Positions 26,348 through 34,795 of a stretch of DNA of 64,000 nucleotides are shown in pieces (the first letter of the stretch is position 1; each line of letters starts with the position of its first letter). Both the position numbers and the translations under genes were made by a program. The notes below the pieces were generated by a model. That model saw nothing but the letters and a program-made list of their open reading frames with translations, did no database searches and was not told the origin of the DNA. The stretch comes from Mucilaginibacter lappiensis. Its GTDB lineage: Bacteria; Bacteroidota; Bacteroidia; Sphingobacteriales; Sphingobacteriaceae. The stretch lies in assembly GCF_900155965.1 (NCBI RefSeq), contig NZ_FTMG01000001.1, positions 372,001 to 436,000 on the forward strand. The letters run 5' to 3'.

Positions 26348-27520
26348 ATGTTACAAGATGAGCTCAAGTCGCTGGCAGAATGGGCCGCCGGTTTTTCGTT
26401 AACGAATACCGGCGGCGATCCGCTGCCGTCCGCTTCTTTGGCAGAGCAAAGTTCCGGGTACAAATCAGAATGCATCCGCATCAAAAAAGTCTGGACGGAT
26501 CTGCTGTTGAGTCAAACAAAAGATATCGTTATCAAAAGATACATCTCCTTCCAGCAGCAGTTGATCTGCGAGCTGGCAGACCATATGTACGGGCTAACAA
26601 CATCCGGTAAACCGGCAAATGCAAGCGTAGACGGATCCGGGACTGATCTGGCTGCGTCATTGTTGACCTGCGTTCTCGACCTCCATGATTTTTTAATACA
26701 ATACTTCCGTAGCTATATCAATGAAAACGGGAAAATACCAAATGCCATTTTACCCGCCACGCGAAAAAAGATAGCGGAACCGGCAGTTGACCTAAGCACA
26801 GCGCTGCAAACTGCGGAGATGGACATAGATCTGAAAACCTGCATTTTGGATTATTTAAGCAGACTTGCCGGCACTGATTACCTGCCGCCGGGAACCTACC
26901 GGGAAATGGAGTATGTGCTTACCTTTATGGAGAACCTGCAAACTGTTATCGCTATCGGAGGCGCGGAGGATCTGACGCATGATGTTACAGAAATGCTTTT
27001 TTACATCAACTTTAATCATAGCAGTTTCATTCATTGGTACCGGGAAGATCTGGAGAGGAAAAAGGCATTACTTCAGGCTGCGGATCAGACCGCCCTATTG
27101 ATGAAAGGGCTGCTGCAGCTTAAATCAGCGCCGGTCGCGACAACGATGCAATATGATCCGCATCTCCCCCCGGTAAACGTGCTGCTTGAAACCTGTCTGG
27201 CCGAGTATATCAGGCAGTTGAATTTCCAGGGAGAGTTTTCGGATCCGGAACAAACCGATAAGCTGGAACTGAAACTGACGGTGGCGCAGATGGCATTATT
27301 AACCAGGCTGCTTTACGATGAAGGTATTTTTCCTTTAAAAAACATTAAAGCCATATTGAAATTTTTCACGCTTCATTTTACGAGTAAAAAACAGGAACAT
27401 ATCTCCTATGCGAGTATGAACAAATTGTATTATAGCGCTGACCAGTTCACCGCTTACGCTGTGCGGGAGCTTCTTTTGAGCATGGTGGCAAACATAAATA
27501 AAATGCATTTTCCCACTTAA
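26348..27520 (+). CDS. Helical protein of unknown function, RteC-like C-terminus (paralog A)
   Basis: 390 residues, almost all helical, without signal peptide or membrane segments. The last ~85 residues (LTVAQMALLTRLLYDEGIF ... FFTLHFTSKK ... ISYASMNKLYYS) resemble the C-terminal part of Bacteroidota RteC-type proteins, though I could not verify this. The next gene's product is a clear paralog with the same order of motifs. It follows the candidate precursor by 22 bp on the same strand, so it is probably co-transcribed and may act in maturation, regulation or immunity. No function can be assigned. Confidence 0.6.
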   Translation: MLQDELKSLAEWAAGFSLTNTGGDPLPSASLAEQSSGYKSECIRIKKVWTDLLLSQTKDIVIKRYISFQQQLICELADHMYGLTTSGKPANASVDGSGTDLAASLLTCVLDLHDFLIQYFRSYINENGKIPNAILPATRKKIAEPAVDLSTALQTAEMDIDLKTCILDYLSRLAGTDYLPPGTYREMEYVLTFMENLQTVIAIGGAEDLTHDVTEMLFYINFNHSSFIHWYREDLERKKALLQAADQTALLMKGLLQLKSAPVATTMQYDPHLPPVNVLLETCLAEYIRQLNFQGEFSDPEQTDKLELKLTVAQMALLTRLLYDEGIFPLKNIKAILKFFTLHFTSKKQEHISYASMNKLYYSADQFTAYAVRELLLSMVANINKMHFPT

Positions 27521-27713
27521 GCTACGGTCACGATACCTATTGTGAACAATGATCCAACCTTTTACCAACCTTTCTAACCTACCTTAATTTGAAAAATCAC
27601 ATACTGTTTCCCAAATGCACTTTTACTGTGCAGATCCCTTTTTCGCGATTCGATATCATATGCAGGGTGCTGAGATCAGCCATTGCCCGTAGAAACCTTA
27701 TCTGGAGTCGCTT

Positions 27714-28895
27714 ATGAATTATATATCTACCCAACTTCAGCTGTTTCTCCGTGATACCGTCCATCCGCAAAACTTAGCAGGTCAGCAAATTTCAGAAGAA
27801 GAGTTCTCCAGATGGAAATCGTTTCTTAAAGAAGAAATATCGGGAACACTGCTGGCCATACAAAACTCAACATCAACCAGTAACGGCAAAGAAGCAAAAG
27901 ACCTCAGGGCCGCAGTCGCTATTGTATATCATCTCAGTAACACAGTAAACAGGTACCTGACCAGGTATTTACCTGTTTGGAAAAGGCATAACCAGGCAAA
28001 GGAGATCAAAACGCATTATAAATATACCATTGCTTTACTGAATAGGTTACAATCTTCCATTTACGAGTGGTATCCTTCTATAGAACCGGCATCACGGGTG
28101 ACCAATTTTGCTTTGCCGCAAATAAAAATGGAGCTAAGACAGCAAGTAAAAACACTGGAAGGGAAACTAACCGGGTCCGGAATTCAGCAGGAGCTTCAGG
28201 ACCTGGTGACACCAGGCTTTATCCAATTGATCAATAAAAAGAACCTGACTATCGGACAGGTAAAATATATCGAAGAGTTACTGGCAGATATTTCGATGGA
28301 ACCGCTATTGAGTACACAGTTGTTAACCGGTTTATTGATCGTCCGCGATTTCAACTTGCCTGAGTTTTTTCTTTATTGCGTAAACAATATACAGGACAAA
28401 CTCGATGACCTTCCGGGACTTCACGAACAAAAAGAATTCTTGCTGCAGGAAAAAAACATGCTTTATGATCTCGCTTTAAGGAGCGCAAAAAGCGCGAATG
28501 TTCAATCATCGATGCTATACCGGGAATTAAATAGCTTTCTGGATGAAAAATACCTCTTCCTCAAGCAGCTGGTCAAGGTCAGAAAAGATGCCATGCGGGA
28601 TCAGCAACAGCCCCTTTCAGGTCTCAGATTTAAGATCAACCTGTCTGTGCCGCAATTCGGGTTATTCATCAGAATGCAAATGGAGCGGGATATTTTATCA
28701 AAAGAAAAGGTCGGGGATATTTTTGAATTTTTCGCCCATCATTTTTATACGGCAAATACGGCGTTAATATCCCCGGAAAGCCTGCAAAAAAAGTCCACCG
28801 ATGTGGAATTTACGACCGCACAGAAAATGAAAGGGCATTTGATCGGCATGCTCAACTGGCTCAATACGAATTACAATTTGTCAAACTACAATTAA
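27714..28895 (+). CDS. Helical protein of unknown function (paralog B)
   Basis: 393 residues, helical, soluble. The C-terminus (LSVPQFGLFIRMQMERDIL ... FFAHHFYTANTALISPESLQKK) aligns with paralog A at L-S/T-V-x-Q, a mid-helix Arg, FF-x-x-HF and I-S-x-x-S. The middle region also aligns (a Tyr/Phe-rich segment followed by EKKxxLLQ-like helix). The two genes are a tandem duplication that has diverged strongly. The 193-bp gap before it holds no second peptide gene that I can see. Function unknown; membership in the RiPP locus is inferred from position. Confidence 0.6.
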   Translation: MNYISTQLQLFLRDTVHPQNLAGQQISEEEFSRWKSFLKEEISGTLLAIQNSTSTSNGKEAKDLRAAVAIVYHLSNTVNRYLTRYLPVWKRHNQAKEIKTHYKYTIALLNRLQSSIYEWYPSIEPASRVTNFALPQIKMELRQQVKTLEGKLTGSGIQQELQDLVTPGFIQLINKKNLTIGQVKYIEELLADISMEPLLSTQLLTGLLIVRDFNLPEFFLYCVNNIQDKLDDLPGLHEQKEFLLQEKNMLYDLALRSAKSANVQSSMLYRELNSFLDEKYLFLKQLVKVRKDAMRDQQQPLSGLRFKINLSVPQFGLFIRMQMERDILSKEKVGDIFEFFAHHFYTANTALISPESLQKKSTDVEFTTAQKMKGHLIGMLNWLNTNYNLSNYN

Positions 28896-28901
28896 GATTC
28901 C

Positions 28902-29129
28902 TTACAAATTATTCTCCTGAAACTGCCTGAGCAGGCCCTGCTCTTTTAAAAGATTAAGCAGCTGGGTATACCAGGTAAAGCTGAACTCATGGTGCAGTTT
29001 CAATTTGGCAAGATTTACCTTCATCACATCCTCCAGATTAAACAACTGAAGTTTTTCCGCTTGCTTAATGAAAAGGCTATTCATGCCTAATTTCGAAAAA
29101 GAAATCAATAGGTTAGCTTCCTCTACCAT
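28902..29129 (-). CDS. Small hypothetical protein, possible helix-hairpin-helix
   Basis: 75 residues, converging with paralog B 6 bp away. The pattern LGMNSLFIKQAEKLQLFNLEDVM ... FTWYTQLLNLLKEQGLL looks like a pair of short helices as in RNA-polymerase alpha C-terminal or helix-hairpin-helix modules. Such small proteins occur in Bacteroidota, but I know no function. Codon use looks coding. Confidence 0.5.
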   Translation of the reverse strand: MVEEANLLISFSKLGMNSLFIKQAEKLQLFNLEDVMKVNLAKLKLHHEFSFTWYTQLLNLLKEQGLLRQFQENNL

Positions 29130-29425
29130 AACATTGCAGCTCTAAATTATCAAAGTGTCAAATTAGTCTTTTAATATGAAAATGTAAACGCAATCTGTTA
29201 AAATTCAATCGCTCACTTTGTTTTTTCGACCGCCAATAGGAAATATGCTCAACTAAACAGGCAGGCCATCACCCCAAATTTAATTTCGAAGTAATTTTTC
29301 TAATTACTGTTTAATTTAAAATACAGTATGGGATCATTTAAAAACCCGCCTGCTGTAGCCGGTTGTTGTTTGATCATGGCACGGTCTTGGCGTATCACCA
29401 AAAACATACTATGATCAAAAAACCT
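29130..29425. other. Intergenic stretch before stress genes
   Basis: AT-rich gap between the RiPP locus and the DUF2383 gene. It should hold the divergent promoters of the small protein (minus strand) and of DUF2383, but I find no exact TAnnTTTG box. No RNA gene is recognised. Confidence 0.4.
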
Positions 29426-29878
29426 ATGGAAACTACAGAAAAAACAACCGACCTATTAAACGACCTGATCGAGATCAACAATGACCGGGCTGCCGGTTTT
29501 GAAAAAGCAGCAGCCGATCTGAATGATCAAAACGCGGACTTAAAGGCGACCTTCAGGCAACTGGCAGAGCAGAGCCGAACAAATGTGATAGCGCTGGTCG
29601 CTGCGGTAGGCCGAAACAACGGTGACCCGGAGACCGGAACCAGTATTTCAGGTTCCCTGCACCGCGCCTGGATTGACGTCAAAGCGCTATTTGGAGGCAG
29701 CGACCGCAAGAGCATCCTGGAAGAATGCGAACGCGGAGAAGACGCCATTAAAAAAGCTTACAGAAACGCTTTGGAAGAAACCGAACTGGATCCCGAAGCC
29801 CGCCAGTTGTTACAGGATCAGCAACAAGGCATCAGCGCCAGCCATGATACGATCAAACGCTTGCGTGATACGCAATAA
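29426..29878 (+). CDS. DUF2383 (PA2169-type) four-helix-bundle stress protein
   Basis: 150 residues from the ATG at 29426. This start aligns exactly with the N-terminus of the DUF2383 part of the fusion protein at 45909 (METTEK against MEISEK, both leading to NDLI-x-INNDR-x-AGF); ATG at 29411 would add five residues. Motifs: LIEINNDRAAGFEKAA, a central SISGSLHRAWIDVKALFGG, and CERGEDAIKKAYRNAL. The family is a ferritin-like bundle with PA2169 as type, usually found with catalase, YciE/F and LigD in stress islands. Molecular activity unknown. A perfect terminator follows. Confidence 0.88.
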   Translation: METTEKTTDLLNDLIEINNDRAAGFEKAAADLNDQNADLKATFRQLAEQSRTNVIALVAAVGRNNGDPETGTSISGSLHRAWIDVKALFGGSDRKSILEECERGEDAIKKAYRNALEETELDPEARQLLQDQQQGISASHDTIKRLRDTQ

Positions 29879-29890
29879 CATCAGGTTCGA

Positions 29891-29933
29891 TATTTAAAAA
29901 TAGCCGCCCCGATGGGATGGCTATTTTTAAATA
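29891..29933 (+). terminator. Rho-independent terminator after DUF2383 gene
   Basis: A 15-bp perfect stem (29891-29905 with 29919-29933) around a 13-base loop, with T-rich arm. It works in both directions by symmetry and overlaps the leader of the next gene. Confidence 0.8.
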
Positions 29934-29964
29934 CCAGGTTTACATCTATCTAAAACATCAACAC

Positions 29965-30960
29965 ATGAAAGACCATCATAAAATTACCCGCCGTGCAGCA
30001 GTTAAGGGAATAGGAACTACCATCGTCGCAACGGTTATCTCAACACCTTTAGCTGCAGCCGCAAAATCGTCAGCGCCACAGGGGCTGGAGGACCCAGCCG
30101 CAAAATATCCCAAACCGCCGTTTAAGGGGCAATCCCAGCCATGGCCCGGACTAGCCAGTAAGATGGATCCGCGGCCGGACCATGGGGAAACAAGTTATAA
30201 GGGTTCCGGCCGTCTAGCCGGCCGCAAGGCGCTGATCACCGGCGGAGACTCCGGCATGGGACGTGCGGCGGCTATCGCTTACGCCCGTGAAGGTGCCGAC
30301 GTAGCGATCAACTATTTGCCTGCCGAAGAGCCGGATGCCAAAGAGGTGATCGCATTGATCAAAGCTGAAGGCCGAAAAGCCATTGCTATTCCCGGAGACT
30401 TACGGGAAGAAGTTTTTTGCCAAAAGCTGGTCTCGGACGCCATAAAAGAGCTGGGCGGTTTGGATATTTTAGTGAGCAACGCCGGACGGCAGCAGGCACA
30501 CGATTCCATTTTGGACATTACCACCGAACAGTTTGACTGGACCATGAAGACGAATATCTATGCCCCCTTCTGGATCATTAAAGCCGCCCTCCCGCATTTA
30601 CAGCCCGGCTCGGTCATCATCGCCACGACTTCGGAACAGGCATATGACCCAACCCCTGACCTCTATGACTACGCCCAAACCAAGGCTGCTACCATGAATT
30701 TTGTAAAATCGCTGGCGAAGCAACTTGGAAAGAAAGGTATTCGTGTGAACGGCGTTGCGCCGGGGCCGGTTTGGACACCTTTGCAGGTAAGCGGCGGTGC
30801 CAGCCAGGAAAAACTGAAAAACTTTGGCAGTCAAACGGTTTTCGGAAGGCCGGGACAACCCGCGGAGCTCGGTTCCATTTATGTCCAGCTTGCCGCGGCC
30901 GATGCGAGCTTTGCAACAGGACAAGTCTATGGCTCTTCAGGGGGCGCAGGGCAGCCATAA
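29965..30960 (+). CDS. SDR-family oxidoreductase of the general-stress (YhdF/YghA) group
   Basis: 331 residues from ATG 29965. The N-terminus has a possible Tat-like signal (KITRRAAVKGIGTTIVATVIS to AAAA), suggesting export with a cofactor. The proline-rich stretch KYPKPPFKGQSQPWPGL and DPRPDHGETSYKGSGRLAGR is the standard start of the YhdF/YdaD/YghA group. Then come TGGDSGMGRAAA for NAD(P) binding, NAGRQ, and the catalytic YDYAQTKAA. Reaction: NAD(P)-dependent oxidoreduction of an unidentified carbonyl or alcohol. It follows DUF2383 and ends with a terminator. Confidence 0.9.
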   Translation: MKDHHKITRRAAVKGIGTTIVATVISTPLAAAAKSSAPQGLEDPAAKYPKPPFKGQSQPWPGLASKMDPRPDHGETSYKGSGRLAGRKALITGGDSGMGRAAAIAYAREGADVAINYLPAEEPDAKEVIALIKAEGRKAIAIPGDLREEVFCQKLVSDAIKELGGLDILVSNAGRQQAHDSILDITTEQFDWTMKTNIYAPFWIIKAALPHLQPGSVIIATTSEQAYDPTPDLYDYAQTKAATMNFVKSLAKQLGKKGIRVNGVAPGPVWTPLQVSGGASQEKLKNFGSQTVFGRPGQPAELGSIYVQLAAADASFATGQVYGSSGGAGQP

Positions 30961-31025
30961 AGCAGCAATGCAATTAAGTTTCATGACGGGCGCTGCAAAA
31001 TGCCATCGTTAGTGCAACATCCTAC

Positions 31026-31057
31026 AAACGGAGTAATACAAATTACGCCGTTTTTTT
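31026..31057 (+). terminator. Rho-independent terminator after stress SDR gene
   Basis: AAACGG and GTAAT arms pair with ATTAC and CCGTTT around an ACAA loop, with one A/G mismatch, followed by seven T. It lies 65 bp after the SDR stop. Confidence 0.8.
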
Positions 31058-31253
31058 ATTTAATGATCCCTACACTACTTTCGAAACCATATTTAAACTA
31101 AGAAATAACTATTTTAACTAAAAGTGTTTGTTTTTCTAAACAGCTGACGAGATCGGAGCGATCTGCCAGGGGCTGTAAACAGGCAGGAAACATTCTTTTT
31201 TAGCCATTAGGGGTTCTTTCAGGAGTTGGCATACAATTAGCATAGATGATCAT

Positions 31254-31415
31254 ATGAAGATATTGACATTGAAAACCCGCACCAGGCAAACAGCCACTGA
31301 AAAAATGATCAGTGCCATATTAGAAAGAAATATCGATGCTTTTAAATTGACCAGCAGGCAGTTCATTCGCAATAACCAGTTGTATTTTCCCGGTTATTCC
31401 GGCTTAATTGCCTAA
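31254..31415 (+). CDS. Possible small basic protein
   Basis: A 53-codon frame from ATG at 31254 to TAA at 31413-31415, MKILTLKTRTRQ at the start and YFPGYSGLIA at the end. It is basic, has plausible codon use and is otherwise in a gene-free gap between the stress SDR and the PRTRC operon. I know no homolog. It may be a real small protein or a chance frame. Confidence 0.35.
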   Translation: MKILTLKTRTRQTATEKMISAILERNIDAFKLTSRQFIRNNQLYFPGYSGLIA

Positions 31416-31478
31416 ATACTACCTCACCAATTCTTCGTTTTCAAAGGCAACAAGGCTATGAAGATGCAGGGGCACTAT

Positions 31479-31508
31479 GCTATCAGTTAAAACCTATAAA
31501 CTGATAGC
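31479..31508. repeat. Perfect 10-bp hairpin in gap before PRTRC operon end
   Basis: GCTATCAGTT (31479-31488) and AACTGATAGC (31499-31508) flank a 10-base loop. There is no T-run on either side. The rest of the gap 31416-31714 shows nothing else. Confidence 0.45.
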
Positions 31509-31714
31509 TGATAAATCGTCAAGATCAAGCGCATCTTATCATTGAAAATCAGCCCGCTTTTTTAATATTTACACTTTCTTTTTGAAGAAAATTGATGCCT
31601 GTGTTGTCAGAAATCAGGGAGGCACTGCCGTTCTGATTTTTGGCAAGTCAGGCGTACCCCATTGCCAAACCGGCTGTTGCGGATGAAAGGAGCATTGGCG
31701 GTTTGGCGCGATTT

Positions 31715-31897
31715 TTACCCATCCCGCAGCCGGATGAGCTTTTGATAAACATCCTCCCAATAGGCTTTCAATCCCTCATCCAAAACGCTGAACGAGGGGT
31801 CAACATGCTGATAGTGACGGTAATCATCCGCCTGTAAGATGGCAAGTTCCAAATCAGTCACGGTAATTTCCTTACCGTTTAAATCAATTATCTTCAT
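31715..31897 (-). CDS. Small hypothetical protein at the end of the PRTRC operon
   Basis: 60 residues, acidic, starting KIIDLNGKEITVTDLELAI and containing WEDVYQKLIRLRD. It is 11 bp downstream of the ThiF gene on the same strand and is the last gene of the operon. Proteins of this size and style accompany Bacteroidota PRTRC cassettes, but no function is known. Confidence 0.65.
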   Translation of the reverse strand: MKIIDLNGKEITVTDLELAILQADDYRHYQHVDPSFSVLDEGLKAYWEDVYQKLIRLRDG

Positions 31898-31908
31898 CAG
31901 AATTAGTT

Positions 31909-32712
31909 TTAGGCCACTTTCAGGGCAGCTGTTTTAAAGTTTTTGATGTCGAGGAACAGGCCACGGTGGGCGATCATGCCATCGCTGAGCAATTGCCACA
32001 GCAATTCCGCACCGAACACGGCCAAAGCCGTGTTGATATATAAATCCTGCTTCCGGAGGGCTTCCGCCTGTGAGCAGCTCGGCTCGTCGTTATCGTCCAC
32101 GGCCTCTAACAGCCCTTTAAACTCGTCCGTCACTTTGGGCAGGACAGCCACGGTATTGAAGCGCTCCGATTCCGGCTGCTTGATCCCGGCAAGGGTAGCT
32201 AAGAGCAGCTGCCCTGTAAAACGGCTGTTGCCTAAATCCATCCAGTAAAAAGGCTTGGCACGGTCATTCCGGCTGTTGTTGCAAACCTTGCGCAGGGCAG
32301 CGGCAATATCAAACCGTGCGCTTACGGTGTCGACACAGGTAATAAAGATATTCGCCTTTCCAAAGGAAGGCAAGAGGTGAAGCGTTTTGGTACTGTAGCG
32401 TTCGGGGATTGCCTTCCAGTTCGTACCGTTACAGCGATTGATGCGGTTGATTAAAACCACAGCTTTAAAATGTCCTATTTCAGATGGGGCGAATAGCTGC
32501 CGCCCGAGGTTTGCCCCGGTGATAATGTCATCATCAAAGACGTTGACCTGCAAACCGGGCCGTCCGAGAGCAATCAGGGAAACGTGCATGCGGACGAGTT
32601 CCGTCAGCATGCGGTGACCAGTCCCTCCCGCTCCGATGAGGTTAAAGGTGATGGGATTAGTTGGATTGAGCAGAACGTCATCCGTAAAGTGCATGGCGGT
32701 TAATGTTTTCAT
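31909..32712 (-). CDS. PRTRC system ThiF-family protein
   Basis: 267 residues with a ThiF/E1-type nucleotide-binding fold: FNLIGAGGTGHRML as glycine-rich loop, VFDDDIITGANLGRQLF with the NxxRQ motif that binds ATP in E1-like enzymes, and a KAVVLINRIN helix. E1-like proteins adenylate the C-terminus of a ubiquitin-like protein. In PRTRC cassettes the target is unknown. It overlaps the B gene by 4 bp (ATGA). I see no obvious E1 catalytic Cys motif, so activity may stop at adenylation. Confidence 0.88.
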   Translation of the reverse strand: MKTLTAMHFTDDVLLNPTNPITFNLIGAGGTGHRMLTELVRMHVSLIALGRPGLQVNVFDDDIITGANLGRQLFAPSEIGHFKAVVLINRINRCNGTNWKAIPERYSTKTLHLLPSFGKANIFITCVDTVSARFDIAAALRKVCNNSRNDRAKPFYWMDLGNSRFTGQLLLATLAGIKQPESERFNTVAVLPKVTDEFKGLLEAVDDNDEPSCSQAEALRKQDLYINTALAVFGAELLWQLLSDGMIAHRGLFLDIKNFKTAALKVA

Positions 32713-33425
32713 TTGATGAGGTCTTTAAGGGTTAATTTGATAGGGATCAGTTTGTCAAGGGGAAAGGGTTCACCTGTGTTTACAAGGCTTTGCCACAGCT
32801 GAACGATATTGCCTTTTACGGGGCTTCCCCCGCCAAGCGTATGACTAAAAAAGCTGTTAAAGAAGTAGGTTTCCCACAAGCGGATAAACGCTTCAAGGCA
32901 GCAATCTTTGGGAATTTGGATGCTGACTGTGCCGAGGCACACTTTGCCATCCTCGTAGACATTAAAATAAGGGGTTTTATATAAGTTGGTATGCAATTCA
33001 GCGGGTGTGTCGGCATATAAAGCATACACCTGAAGCGTTCCCCGCTGCGCTTTCCAGATCATGGGCGGGATATTCGCCTCCCCGCTGGGGATGGACAACG
33101 TATCCTTAAACAAAAGCCGCACCTTTTGGGCAGGCGTTTGCCATAAGACAAAAGCGTTGTGCCCCCGGTTGATGTACAGTACATTTTTGGGCAACAGGCC
33201 GACCGGGTCTAAAAATCCCGTCTGCAAATCCTCGGAAGTGTCCAAAGCCCGGGCAAAGGCCATGCTTTCCTGCAGAGACAAAGGATGGGCGTTAATGGGT
33301 CTTCCGTTAGGGTCGAAATCAAAGGACTGCACGTAAATATCCTTTTTTACAGGATTCCGGCAGATCAGCAGGGCTTTAAACGGCTCGTATAAATGCCCGA
33401 ATTGTTGGGCGATATCTTTTCTCAT
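32709..33425 (-). CDS. PRTRC system protein B
   Basis: 238 residues. The position directly upstream of ThiF, size and motifs such as LLPKNVLYIN, HNAFVLWQTPAQKVRLLF and PAELHTNLYKTPYFNVYEDGKVCLG agree with PRTRC protein B, a family defined only by this cassette. It overlaps both neighbours by 4 bp, so translation is tightly coupled. The C-terminus has YFFNSFFSHTLGGG. Biochemical role unknown. Confidence 0.85.
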   Translation of the reverse strand: MRKDIAQQFGHLYEPFKALLICRNPVKKDIYVQSFDFDPNGRPINAHPLSLQESMAFARALDTSEDLQTGFLDPVGLLPKNVLYINRGHNAFVLWQTPAQKVRLLFKDTLSIPSGEANIPPMIWKAQRGTLQVYALYADTPAELHTNLYKTPYFNVYEDGKVCLGTVSIQIPKDCCLEAFIRLWETYFFNSFFSHTLGGGSPVKGNIVQLWQSLVNTGEPFPLDKLIPIKLTLKDLIK

Positions 33426-34504
33426 AACAGGTCGTATAAAATATTAGAAAGGTTTTCAATGAGTTCAAAAAGGCGGTATTCGAATTTCAGGTCTTTGATT
33501 TCAGAGGCTGTGCCGTCATGCACCCGTACGGCTTTGGGAATGGCGATTTCCGCAAAGTTCCCTAAATAGTCGTTGATCTGCCGTTGAATGCTATCAAACA
33601 CCCATCCCCGGCTATCCCCGATAAAGGAGACGAAAGCTTCGGGTGTGGCTACTTCCTCCTCGTCAAAGGAGGAGTCAATGTTTTGGAACACCCAATTACC
33701 GGGAAAGTCAAGCGACAGCTGTAACGCTTCTTTGGCGACAACCAGGCATTCCTCCTCCAGTTCATTTTGCGGATCAAACTTTTCGATGTTCTCCGCAAAG
33801 TGCTCTAAATGATAGCGGTTATAAATTTTTCGGTGCATGATGTCCCCGCAGATTTCATTTCTGACAATGTCCGATAAATCCTCCTCATATTCGTCCGGCT
33901 CTTCCCCGACCGATTCCAGAAAAAACTCCCTGTTCATGGCGTATTCGTCAAAGAGGTAACTGCCTTCGTCCCTGTAATAGGGAATCCCGGCCTCCCGGTA
34001 GAGGTAGCTGATGACGGCAAGCAATAAATTACCGCAGGCCTTGTTTGCTTTAACCCGCAGAAAGCGGTAAAGCGGGATTACGGGGATATAAAAAAGCGAT
34101 CCGCCAAACTCGTAGGCCTGCTCCGTAGCTAAAACCACCCGCCTGTCCCCTTTAGTCCGGGTGATCGTCAGTTCCGTTTCTTCCGGCTGTCTGTTTAATT
34201 TCCGGCTGATGTCCCGATGAGTTAACAGGATGTTGTAAGGGTACGGTACACCTCGTACTTCCATCGGTGTTAACCCATGCAGGTTGCAAAGAAGCGTTGC
34301 AGATTCATAAAATGCATTTTCCGTTTCCGCCTGCGGGGGCAGCTTCCCGGCAGCATGGCAAAGGGGAAGAAAGCTGTGGTTCAGAAAACCATCGGTACTT
34401 CGCGGAGCGGTGCTGACCGGGCTTTGTCTGTTAAGACCGCCTGTGCGTCCGGCAGCCTGTCGAGGTTTTGGGCGAATGTTCCTAATTGCTGGTAGAGTTT
34501 GCAT
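33422..34504 (-). CDS. PRTRC-associated protein, positional equivalent of protein F
   Basis: 360 residues between the C and B genes, where protein F lies in proteobacterial cassettes as far as I recall. The length is close to F. The first ~60 residues are Pro/Arg-rich and look disordered; the rest is mixed alpha/beta with acidic patches (VGEEPDEYEEDLSD, SSFDEEEVATPEAF). I see no catalytic motif. It overlaps protein B by 4 bp. The F label is inference from order; direct homology was not tested. Confidence 0.6.
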   Translation of the reverse strand: MQTLPAIRNIRPKPRQAAGRTGGLNRQSPVSTAPRSTDGFLNHSFLPLCHAAGKLPPQAETENAFYESATLLCNLHGLTPMEVRGVPYPYNILLTHRDISRKLNRQPEETELTITRTKGDRRVVLATEQAYEFGGSLFYIPVIPLYRFLRVKANKACGNLLLAVISYLYREAGIPYYRDEGSYLFDEYAMNREFFLESVGEEPDEYEEDLSDIVRNEICGDIMHRKIYNRYHLEHFAENIEKFDPQNELEEECLVVAKEALQLSLDFPGNWVFQNIDSSFDEEEVATPEAFVSFIGDSRGWVFDSIQRQINDYLGNFAEIAIPKAVRVHDGTASEIKDLKFEYRLFELIENLSNILYDLL

Positions 34505-34559
34505 AGTCTTTTTGATTTTGGCGGGCTGATGAAACCCGCCTTTATGTTGGCTGCCATGA

Positions 34560-34775
34560 TTATCCCTTTGTTCCTAATGTGGTGACAAACTGGTATTCCG
34601 CTTTGTCGTTCTTAAATTCCGGCCCTACTATTTTGGCGGTGGCGAGGATAGCATAGATGGTGCTGTAGAAATCGCACACCTCTTTGGGGCTGAGGTTATT
34701 ATCGGGATCAGTTAAGATTATCTCCTGCCCGTTTTCCTTATGGATAAAAACCCGTGGTAATAAATCGCTGAACAT
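34560..34775 (-). CDS. PRTRC system protein C
   Basis: 71 residues. Small size, place after E, and the pattern RVFIHKENGQEIILTDPDNNLSPKEV followed by FYSTIYAILATAKIVGPEF fit PRTRC protein C, whose members start with a ubiquitin-like beta grasp-style strand pair and a P-x-x-x-x-x-FY motif. A small partner for the ThiF E1-like protein is conceivable, but it has no C-terminal Gly-Gly. Function unknown. Confidence 0.8.
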   Translation of the reverse strand: MFSDLLPRVFIHKENGQEIILTDPDNNLSPKEVCDFYSTIYAILATAKIVGPEFKNDKAEYQFVTTLGTKG

Positions 34776-34795
34776 AATTGATGTCTTTTTTAATT

